Shown one piece after another: positions 1 through 9,026 of a DNA stretch of 47,858 nt. The position numbers were made by a program, and so were the translations under genes. The notes under the pieces were generated by a model. That model did not search any database and was not told the DNA's origin. It saw only the letters and a program-made list of their open reading frames with translations. The DNA is from JBFXIE01 sp050176255 (GTDB lineage: Bacteria > Pseudomonadota > Gammaproteobacteria > Burkholderiales > Burkholderiaceae_C). Location of the stretch: the NCBI RefSeq assembly GCF_050176255.1, contig NZ_JBFXIE010000023.1; one strand, written 5' to 3'. Position 1 is the stretch's first letter. Every line of letters starts with the position of its first letter.

Positions 1-64
1 CGTGGTCAAGGATTTGTTTGACCGCCTCGGTCTTGAATTCTTCGGGGTAACGTTGACTGCTCAT
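1..64 (-). CDS. IS3-family transposase OrfA, N-terminal fragment
   Basis: The first 21 codons of a small transposase subunit read MSSQRYPEEFKTEAVKQILD and then run off the window edge. This is the opening of IS3/IS911-type OrfA, the helix-turn-helix DNA-binding protein that pairs with the DDE-type OrfB by programmed frameshifting. The ATG at 64 follows a GGAG-like site at normal spacing. Whether the element is intact cannot be judged from this fragment. Confidence 0.7.
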   Translation of the reverse strand, partial: MSSQRYPEEFKTEAVKQILDH

Positions 65-127
65 ACGGGCTCCTATTGGACAGGAAATAGGAGGCTCTTG
101 ACTGTCTACAAAACCCTGGGCGATTCA
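1..127 (-). mobile_element. IS3-family insertion sequence, left end (partial)
   Basis: The end of an IS3-family element that continues off the window. On the minus strand the terminal sequence starts TGAATCGCCCAGGGTTTTG at position 127. The start of OrfA follows at 64 with an AGGAG-type ribosome site just before it. The end sequence and OrfA start are typical of IS3-family elements. The border at 127/128 is set where the sequence changes to IS256-family transposase coding. I cannot see the other end or the target duplication. Confidence 0.72.
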
Positions 128-298
128 CGAGGCGCTGACCAAGCTGTTCTATCTGGCCCTGCGAAACATCAGCCAGAAGTGGACCATGCCCATCCGGGAT
201 TGGAAGGCTGCGCTGACCCGTTTTACCATTCAGTTTGGAGATCGCATCTCCGTCAACTGAAGCCCGTACCGTTTACACAAAAATTCGGACACGCCCTA
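128..298 (+). mobile_element. IS256-family insertion sequence, right-end remnant
   Basis: The last 43 or so codons of a mutator-type (IS256) transposase are followed, from about 270, by a GTTTACACAAAAATTCGGAC segment. That segment resembles IS256-family terminal repeats, which commonly carry TTTACACAAAA-type sequence. The 5' part of the element is replaced by the IS3 end at 127, so the IS3 element most likely jumped into the IS256 copy. The outer border near 298 is approximate. Confidence 0.65.
129..260 (+). pseudogene. IS256-family transposase, C-terminal fragment
   Basis: In the frame ending with TGA at 258-260 the translation includes KLFYLALRNISQKWTMP and then IRDWKAALTRFTIQF. This is the conserved C-terminal signature of mutator-type IS256 transposases. 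The catalytic DDE region lies upstream in the family and is missing here, because the IS3 end interrupts the frame at 127/128. The fragment is not expected to be active. If the 5' half sits on the far side of the IS3 copy, the gene is split rather than deleted. Confidence 0.7.
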
Positions 299-341
299 GC
301 GGTGGTTCGCTGTGGGGCCTGTGTCTTTGTGACTCTCGCGC

Positions 342-347
342 TACAAT
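342..347 (+). promoter_or_regulatory. Possible -10 box for carAB
   Basis: TACAAT fits a sigma-70 -10 box and lies 120 bases before carA. No good -35 hexamer sits at 16-18 bases, the best being a weak CTGTGT at 319-324. This is a guess at the carAB promoter and would give a leader of about 115 bases. Confidence 0.3.
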
Positions 348-368
348 GCAGGGCTTTCCCGCAAAAAA

Positions 369-445
369 GTCGCCCGGTCGCATTCAAAGCAATCCTTAAC
401 AAGCAGCAGTCCCCGGACGATTTGTCTCGTGGGCTCCCGGGCGAC
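369..445 (+). promoter_or_regulatory. carA leader with 9-bp inverted repeat
   Basis: GTCGCCCGG at 369-377 is perfectly complementary to CCGGGCGAC at 437-445. The arms enclose 59 bases, and the right arm ends 10 bases before the GGAG of the carA ribosome site. In RNA this would form a closed leader domain just upstream of the start codon. carAB leaders are regulatory in many bacteria, but I recognise no known element here. Confidence 0.3.
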
Positions 446-466
446 CCGTAACCATCGGAGAACCCA

Positions 467-1653
467 GTGCTTTTGTCTCTCAAGGGAACCTTCCCCCCCG
501 CCATCTTGGCGCTTGCAGACGGCACGGTCTTTATCGGTAACTCGATTGGTGCTTCATCCGCAGAGGTGGGCGCCACGGTCGGTGAGGTGGTATTCAACAC
601 CGCCATCACCGGCTACCAAGAAATTCTCACCGACCCCAGTTACTGCCAGCAGATCGTCACCCTGACGTATCCGCACATTGGCAACTATGGAGTCAACAAC
701 GAGGATGTCGAGGCCGACAAGATCCATGCCGCAGGCCTCGTCATCAAAGATCTGCCGCTTCTGGCCAGCAATTTCCGCATGACAGAGACCCTGTCCGAGT
801 ACCTCGTGCGCTCGAAGACTGTGGCCATCGCCAACATCGACACCCGCAAGCTCACGCGTCTGCTGCGCACCAAGGGCGCGCAAAACGGTGCCATCGTGGG
901 CCTTGCGGCTGGCGAAGCAGTGACGCAGGCGCGCATCGACGAAGCCTTGGCTGCCGCCAAGGCCGCGCCGGACATGAAGGGTCTGGATCTTGCCAAAGTA
1001 GTGACCACGCGCGAGCCCTACCCCTGGAGCCAGACCGAATGGAAGCTGGGCGAGGGTTACGGCACGCAGGCGGCGCCGCGTTTTCACGTGGTGGCGTACG
1101 ACTTCGGCGTGAAGCTGAACATCCTGCGCATGTTGGCCGAGCGCGGCTGCAAGCTCACCGTGGTGCCCGCGCAGACGCCGGCGGCACAGGTGCTGGCCAT
1201 GAATCCTGACGGCGTTTTCCTGTCCAACGGCCCTGGTGACCCTGCGGCTTGTGACTACGCGATTGCTGCGGTCAAACAGATCATCGACAGCGGCCTGCCT
1301 ACCTTCGGCATCTGCCTGGGGCATCAGATCATGGCCCTGGCTTGCGGTGCCAAGACCTTCAAGATGGACAACAGTCACCACGGTGCCAACCATCCGGTGA
1401 AAGAGCTGGAAAGCGGCCGCGTCAGCATCACCAGTCAGAACCACGGTTTTGCGGTGGACATGGCCACGTTGCCCGCTGCGCTGCGCGCTACGCACGTCAG
1501 CCTGTTTGATGGAACGCTGCAGGGGCTGGAGCACAAGGACAAGCCGGCGTTTTGCTTCCAGGGCCACCCCGAGGCGTCGCCTGGTCCGCACGACATTGCC
1601 TACCTGTTCGACCGCTTCACGGCATTGATGGCCACGGCCCAGGAGAAGAAGTA

Positions 1654-1654
<1 letters not shown>
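467..1654 (+). CDS. carA: Carbamoyl-phosphate synthase small subunit
   Basis: CarA hydrolyses glutamine and channels the ammonia to CarB to make carbamoyl phosphate for arginine and pyrimidine synthesis. The 395-residue protein has the N-terminal CPSase small-chain domain (about 1-150) and a C-terminal class I amidotransferase. The nucleophile is C283 in GICLGHQ, and H367/E369 lie in GHPEASPGPHD. The GTG start at 467 is preceded by CGGAG six bases upstream and gives the normal CarA N-terminus. The stop overlaps the carB start (TAATG), so the two are translationally coupled. Length is usual for the family and nothing looks broken. Confidence 0.97.
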
Positions 1655-4902
<3,248 letters not shown>

Positions 4903-4924
4903 GCGGCGCAGCGGGGTTTGGCGG

Positions 4925-4952
4925 GTGACCGCCGCGGCAAACGCGGCATAAT
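4925..4952 (+). promoter_or_regulatory. Possible greA promoter
   Basis: GTGACC (4925-4930, four of six bases of the -35 consensus) is separated by 16 bases from CATAAT (4947-4952). It lies in the carB-greA gap and would start RNA near 4958-4960, so greA would have a leader of about 80 bases containing the hairpin at 4971-5005. Confidence 0.4.
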
Positions 4953-4970
4953 TCGCCCCTGATTAATGAG

Positions 4971-5005
4971 ACCGCCGCGCGGCAACGTGCGGCGGTTTGC
5001 TTTTT
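4971..5005 (+). terminator. Intrinsic terminator or attenuator between carB and greA
   Basis: An 11-bp stem (4971-4981 with 4986-4996, one G-U pair) closes a GCAA tetraloop and is followed by TTGCTTTTT. It would terminate carAB messages. Because a promoter-like sequence sits just upstream, it may also attenuate greA itself, as reported for the greA leader of Escherichia coli (GraL). The structure is visible; its role is inferred. Confidence 0.7.
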
Positions 5006-5037
5006 GCATCTTGAATTTGGAATCTGGAGACTGATTC

Positions 5038-5514
5038 ATGGCAACCATTCCCATCACCAAGCGCGGCGCCGAGAAACTGAAGGCAGAGCTGCATCGGCTC
5101 AAGACCATCGATCGTCCCGCAGTGATCAACGCCATTGCCGAGGCGCGGGCCCAGGGCGACCTGAGCGAGAACGCCGAATACGACGCGGCCAAGGATCGCC
5201 AGGGCTTCATCGAAGGCCGCATCATGGAGATCGAGGGCAAGCTGTCGGCGGCCCAGATCATCGACCCCGCCGCGCTGGATGCGGGCGGCCGCGTGGTCTT
5301 TGGGGCCACGGTGCAGCTCGAGGACGAAGACACGGGTGACGCCGTCACGTACCAGATCGTGGGCGAAGACGAGGCGGATCTCAAGCACGGCCTGATCAAC
5401 GTCTCCAGCCCCATCGCCCGCGCGCTGATCGGCAAGGAAGAGGGTGACACCGCCGAGGTGCAGGCGCCGGGCGGCGTGCGCCGCTATGAAGTGGTGACCG
5501 TCAGTTACGTCTGA
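5038..5514 (+). CDS. greA: Transcription elongation factor GreA
   Basis: GreA rescues backtracked RNA polymerase by stimulating cleavage of the nascent RNA through the secondary channel. The 158-residue protein has the N-terminal antiparallel coiled coil (about 1-75), which carries the acidic tip (GDLSENAEYDAAKD), and a C-terminal FKBP-like globular domain (about 80-158). The length equals that of E. coli GreA. The ATG at 5038 is preceded by a GGAG-type site (CTGGAGACTG). The carAB-greA order is common in beta- and gammaproteobacteria. Confidence 0.96.
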   Translation: MATIPITKRGAEKLKAELHRLKTIDRPAVINAIAEARAQGDLSENAEYDAAKDRQGFIEGRIMEIEGKLSAAQIIDPAALDAGGRVVFGATVQLEDEDTGDAVTYQIVGEDEADLKHGLINVSSPIARALIGKEEGDTAEVQAPGGVRRYEVVTVSYV

Positions 5515-5527
5515 GGGGCTGCACACC

Positions 5528-5941
5528 ATGCGAGAACGCCTGCCCGTGCTGGTGGCCGCCCTGTGGTGGGGAAGTCTCTCCGCCATCGGCTTTTTGGCGG
5601 TGCCGATGCTGTTTGCACATTTGCCGACACCGGCGATGGCAGGCAACATGGCCGCCCGATTATTTGAGGCGCAGACCCATGTTTCCGTCGTGTGTGGCGT
5701 TTTGCTTTTGGCGCTATCCAGGCAAAAACACGCTCAAAGCCCCGAAGAATGGGCGCGGGCAGCTATGATTTTTATCATCAGCGGCACGCTGCTGGCACTG
5801 CTGGTGCAATATGGCGTGGCGCCGCGCATCGTGGCGCGGCAGAACCTGAAGCTGTGGCACAGCCTGGGTAGCGTGATGTATGCGCTGCAGTGGCTGTGCG
5901 CAGGCATCACTTTGTGGAACACGGCAAGGCAAGAGAGGTGA
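5528..5941 (+). CDS. DUF4149 integral membrane protein
   Basis: A 137-residue protein with about four hydrophobic segments (roughly residues 7-28, 48-65, 75-95 and 112-132). It resembles the DUF4149/TMEM205-like family, whose function I do not know. It follows greA by 13 bases and may be read through from it. Residues about 69-85 (AQSPEEWARAAMIFIISG) correspond to a minus-oriented copy of the dispersed repeat described elsewhere, and they join two membrane segments. Confidence 0.8.
   Translation: MRERLPVLVAALWWGSLSAIGFLAVPMLFAHLPTPAMAGNMAARLFEAQTHVSVVCGVLLLALSRQKHAQSPEEWARAAMIFIISGTLLALLVQYGVAPRIVARQNLKLWHSLGSVMYALQWLCAGITLWNTARQER
5733..5782 (-). repeat. Dispersed palindromic repeat, copy inside DUF4149 gene
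   Basis: Read on the minus strand this contains AAAATCATAGCTGCCCGCGC followed by GGGGCTTTGAG. It matches the 5' half of the repeat (AATAGCTGCTAGCGC) and weakly the 3' arm. It lies wholly within the coding frame of the DUF4149 protein. The match is clear in the first 25 bases and looser afterwards. Confidence 0.5.
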
Positions 5942-5947
5942 TCACGC

Positions 5948-6841
5948 ATGCAATCCCAAGTCATCCGTATCGAGGCCAATGACTGGCAAGCCGTGCAGGG
6001 CAGCGATGCCTGGCGCGCGGCGCTGGAAGGCGGCAAGGTGCTGTTCTTTCCACGGCTTGGCTTTGATCTCCAGCCGGGCGAGCGCGCCTTGCTGCGGCCC
6101 GACATACGCGACCCTGGCGTGCGCAACATCAGTCTGAATGTCGATGGCAGCCTCAAGGGCGCCATGGGCGACGCCGCCACTCAGGCCGCGCTGGCGGCCA
6201 TGATCACGCGCTTTCGCGAGCAGGCGCTGGGCCTGATCGGCACGCTGCTGCCGCACTACACATCCGCGCTGCGGCTGGCACCCACCAGCTACCGGCCGAT
6301 GCAGGTGGAAAACCGCCAGCAATCGTGGCGCGCCGATGACCGGCGGCTGCATGTGGATGCGTTTCCGTCGCGCCCCAACTACGGCGAGCGCATCCTGCGT
6401 GTGTTTGCCAACGTCAATCCCGAGGGCATGCCGCGTGTCTGGCGCGTGGGCGAGCCTTTCGAGACCGTGGCGCGCAAGTTCCTGCCCCGGGCCAAGCCCT
6501 ATTCGGCCTGGCAGGCCAAGGTGCTGCAGGCGCTGCATGTGACCAAGTCCTTTCGCAGCGAGTACGACCACCTGATGCTGCAGTTGCACGACGGCATGAA
6601 GCGTGACATGGATTACCAGCACAACAGCCCGCAGGAGACGGTTCCGTTTCCCGCGGGGTCGGTGTGGGTGTGCTTCTCGGATCAGGCCACGCACGCGGTC
6701 ATGTCGGGGCAGTACATGCTGGAGCAGACCCTGCACCTGCCCGCTGCCCATGCCTACGACAAGGACGCAAGTCCGCTGGCCATCCTCACCCGGCTGGTGG
6801 GGCGGCCCCTGCACGGCGTGCCCCCGCAGCAGGGCGCCTGA
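5948..6841 (+). CDS. kdoO: Kdo 3-hydroxylase (Fe(II)/2-oxoglutarate dioxygenase)
   Basis: Members of this family hydroxylate the 3-deoxy position of Kdo in the LPS inner core, giving Ko, with Fe(II), 2-oxoglutarate and oxygen. They are known from Burkholderia and Yersinia. The 297-residue protein carries the facial-triad motif H135-x-D137 (RRLHVDAFPS) and a distal histidine H249 (SDQATHAVMSG). Length and the N-terminal VLFFPRLGFDL stretch fit the family. The ATG at 5948 lies six bases after the DUF4149 stop. The neighbouring glycosyltransferase on the opposite strand may also act on surface sugars, but that is only context. Confidence 0.88.
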   Translation: MQSQVIRIEANDWQAVQGSDAWRAALEGGKVLFFPRLGFDLQPGERALLRPDIRDPGVRNISLNVDGSLKGAMGDAATQAALAAMITRFREQALGLIGTLLPHYTSALRLAPTSYRPMQVENRQQSWRADDRRLHVDAFPSRPNYGERILRVFANVNPEGMPRVWRVGEPFETVARKFLPRAKPYSAWQAKVLQALHVTKSFRSEYDHLMLQLHDGMKRDMDYQHNSPQETVPFPAGSVWVCFSDQATHAVMSGQYMLEQTLHLPAAHAYDKDASPLAILTRLVGRPLHGVPPQQGA

Positions 6842-6871
6842 CCCCCGGGCTTTTCTGGCCGTCTTCCTGGC

Positions 6872-6908
6872 CATTTTTTAGCTGCTATTCGTGCCAGTGG
6901 CGGGCTAC
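6872..6908 (+). repeat. Dispersed palindromic repeat, degenerate copy
   Basis: TTTTTTAGCTGCTATTCGTG followed by GGCGGGCTA matches the core of the repeat imperfectly. It spans the stop codon of the minus-strand glycosyltransferase and the gap between two convergent genes. The T-run next to a weak GGCC hairpin could help terminate kdoO. Confidence 0.35.
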
Positions 6909-7658
6909 CCAGCTTGCCGGCCGGATGAAATGAAAACGCCGGTTGCGCCGGCCTGCCAGCGCATCGGGCGGATTGCATTCACCATGAAAAACCATGATGC
7001 GTGCGCCTTGCGGCACGAAGGGTTCGCGCCAGTAGTTGCTGGGCCAGGTGGGGATGCCGTGGTACTTGAAACTGGGGCACCAGCCTTCTGGCCAGTAGGC
7101 CAGCTTTCCCTGTGCATGCAAGAAGCTGGACAGGAATGCCTGTTCGTTGCGGTAGCGGGCCTGCACTTCATCCATGTGCGTGCGAAAGTACGCCAGCACA
7201 TCGGCATGCGCGCCCAGTTCAAACCGGTAAACCGATGAGTTGCCCGTGATGCGTCGGCCAAAGCGCCAGAAGCGGCGGTAGTCGTGGATGATGAGAAATT
7301 CGCCCGGCTGCTCAAAAAAAGCGTCCAGCCCGCCCACGATCACCACGTCAAGATCCAGAAACAGCGCGGTGCCGCGCAGGCCGTGCAGATCGGACTCGAA
7401 GGTGGTGAGCTTTTTCCAGGCACCATCACGCTGGCCGGGCGCCAGTTGCAGGTTCAGGGGCGCAATGGGCAGGCATTGCACCTCGGGGCGTATGCCCGCT
7501 GCGTCGTCGGTGAGGCACACAAAGTTGAAATCTCCGCTCAGATGGCGGCGCACCATGGCGTAGAGCCGATTGACATATTCGGGGCCGTATTTGGTTCCCC
7601 ATTTCATGCTCAGAATGTGGCGCTGGCCCGCCGGTGCGGACGGTTGCGGTCCGGTCAT
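6885..7658 (-). CDS. Putative glycosyltransferase with DxD motif
   Basis: A 257-residue soluble protein with a nucleotide-sugar DxD motif in ALFLDLDVVIVGGLD (about residues 107-121). A Rossmann-like N-terminal half opens with HILSMKWGTKYGPEYVNRL. The layout resembles small GT-A glycosyltransferases, but I cannot name donor or acceptor. It starts four bases after the yhbY stop, so it is probably co-transcribed with yhbY. The last codons fall in a degenerate repeat copy. Surface polysaccharide or LPS decoration is plausible given kdoO next door, but unproven. Confidence 0.7.
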   Translation of the reverse strand: MTGPQPSAPAGQRHILSMKWGTKYGPEYVNRLYAMVRRHLSGDFNFVCLTDDAAGIRPEVQCLPIAPLNLQLAPGQRDGAWKKLTTFESDLHGLRGTALFLDLDVVIVGGLDAFFEQPGEFLIIHDYRRFWRFGRRITGNSSVYRFELGAHADVLAYFRTHMDEVQARYRNEQAFLSSFLHAQGKLAYWPEGWCPSFKYHGIPTWPSNYWREPFVPQGARIMVFHGECNPPDALAGRRNRRFHFIRPASWVARHWHE

Positions 7659-7662
7659 GGCA

Positions 7663-8136
7663 TCAATCAGACTGGCGTTTCTTGACGGACGTCATCTTGG
7701 GCTTGGCGCGCTTGATCTGGCCACCCGCCGTCAGGCGCTGGTTGCCCAGAACGCGCAGTTGCTTGACCTCGGGGCGCTGGCCGCCGCGCTTGCTGAACTT
7801 GAGCACCTTCACGTCCCGCGGCCCGGGCATGCGGTCTTCGTCGATGGCTTTTTCCTTCGCGGGAATAGGCCGCCACAGCACCAGCAGCTTGCCGATATGC
7901 TGGATGGGCGCAGCGTTCAAGGCGTCGGTCAGTTGCTGATACATCTGCTCGCGCGCTGCGCGGTCGTCGCTGAACACCCGCACCTTGATCAGGCCATGCG
8001 CGTTCAGGGCGGCGTCAACTTCCTTTTGAACGGCGGGCGTGAGCCCATCCCCCCCGATCAGGACCACGGGGTCCAGGTGGTGGGCATCGGCGCGGTGTTC
8101 CCGGCGCTCGGCGGGGGTCAATTGAATTTGAGGCAT
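7663..8136 (-). CDS. yhbY: YhbY/CRM-domain RNA-binding protein
   Basis: The CRM (YhbY) domain binds RNA and is linked to large-subunit ribosome assembly in bacteria. Residues 1-97 show the domain (LTPAERREHRADAHHLDPVV, then the GGDGLT turn and KVRVFSDDRAAREQ). Unlike the roughly 97-residue E. coli protein, this one has a basic tail of about 60 residues (RGGQRPEVKQL, IKRAKPKMTSVKKR). It is divergent from rlmE-ftsH, an arrangement conserved across many proteobacteria. The ATG at 8136 faces the rlmE promoter region. Confidence 0.9.
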   Translation of the reverse strand: MPQIQLTPAERREHRADAHHLDPVVLIGGDGLTPAVQKEVDAALNAHGLIKVRVFSDDRAAREQMYQQLTDALNAAPIQHIGKLLVLWRPIPAKEKAIDEDRMPGPRDVKVLKFSKRGGQRPEVKQLRVLGNQRLTAGGQIKRAKPKMTSVKKRQSD

Positions 8137-8147
8137 GCCCCCATTAT
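8121..8147 (+). promoter_or_regulatory. Possible heat-shock (RpoH) promoter for rlmE-ftsH
   Basis: ATTGAAT (8121-8127) followed after 11 bases by CCCCATTAT (8139-8147) resembles the sigma-32 consensus CTTGAAA / CCCCATnT. It lies 66 bases before rlmE. E. coli rlmE-ftsH is heat-shock controlled, which supports the reading. The -35 part overlaps the first codons of yhbY. Confidence 0.45.
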
Positions 8148-8212
8148 CTCAACGCCCGGCAAAGGCCCGTCATACTGCTGACTTCGCTACGTGGTGACCA
8201 CACCCAACCCTG

Positions 8213-8875
8213 ATGAAAGTCCAGACTAAAAGCAAAAAGGTGAACAAGGCGTGGCTCAATGACCACGTCAACGACCCTTACGTGAAGCTCGCCCAAAAAG
8301 AAGGCTATCGCGCGCGCGCTGCCTACAAGCTCAAGGAGATCGACGAGCAGCTTGGGCTGATCAAGCCCGGCCATACCGTGGTGGATCTGGGCTCATCGCC
8401 CGGTGCCTGGAGCCAGTATGTGCGCCGACGCCTATCGCCGGGCGGTGCTGCTGTGGGGCAGCTCAACGGCACCATCATCGCGCTGGATCTGCTGCCCATG
8501 GAGCCCATCGAGGGCGTGTTGTTCCTGCAGGGGGATTTTCGTGAAGAAGAGGTGTTGGCGCGCCTGCAGCAGGCGCTGCAGGGTAAGCCGGTAGATGTCG
8601 TGGTGTCCGACATGGCGCCCAATCTGTCGGGCGTGGAGTCGGTGGATGCCGTGCGCATTGCCCATCTGATCGAGCTGGCCGTTGACTTCGCGGTGCACCA
8701 TCTCAAACCGGAGGGCGCGCTGGTCGTCAAGCTGTTCCATGGCAGCGGCTATGCCCAACTGGTGCAGTTGTTCAAGGACACCTTCCGCTTGGTCAAACCC
8801 GTCAAACCCAAGGCGTCGCGCGATAAGTCATCCGAAACCTTTTTGGTGGGTATCGGGCTTAAGAAATCGGGTTGA
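8213..8875 (+). CDS. rlmE: 23S rRNA (uridine-2'-O)-methyltransferase RlmE
   Basis: RlmE (FtsJ/RrmJ) methylates the 2'-OH of U2552 in the 23S A-loop late in 50S assembly. The 220-residue protein has the SAM motif VVDLGSSPGAWSQ, and the catalytic K-D-K-E set is visible (early basic region, VVSDMAPNLSG, VVKLFHG, SSETFLVG). A short insert after the SAM motif (SPGGAAVGQLNG) makes it slightly longer than E. coli RlmE (209). The ATG at 8213 fits the conserved MKVQTKSKKVNKAWL opening. The rlmE-ftsH order is the classical heat-shock operon. Confidence 0.95.
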   Translation: MKVQTKSKKVNKAWLNDHVNDPYVKLAQKEGYRARAAYKLKEIDEQLGLIKPGHTVVDLGSSPGAWSQYVRRRLSPGGAAVGQLNGTIIALDLLPMEPIEGVLFLQGDFREEEVLARLQQALQGKPVDVVVSDMAPNLSGVESVDAVRIAHLIELAVDFAVHHLKPEGALVVKLFHGSGYAQLVQLFKDTFRLVKPVKPKASRDKSSETFLVGIGLKKSG

Positions 8876-9026
8876 ATGTGCGCTGCCACGCCGTTGACCA
8901 TGAATGGCGCCGGGGTTAACAAGAGTCGCCCTGTGGTTGAAACGCCTAAAATGCGCCGTACATGCATTAGGACGCTTCCATGACACTGTCGTGGCCGTTT
9001 ACCTACTTCTGAATCTGGAGCTCCGC

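Noticed and set aside
8937..8952. TTGAAA followed by TAAAAT before ftsH as a promoter
   Set aside because: The spacing (4 bases) is far too short, and neither box has a partner at normal distance. A separate ftsH promoter may exist but I cannot place it.
8904..9026. N-terminal extension of FtsH in the longer frame
   Set aside because: The normal FtsH N-terminus is MNNQWFSK, reached by the TTG at 9027 with a good ribosome site. The extra 41 residues have no counterpart in the family.
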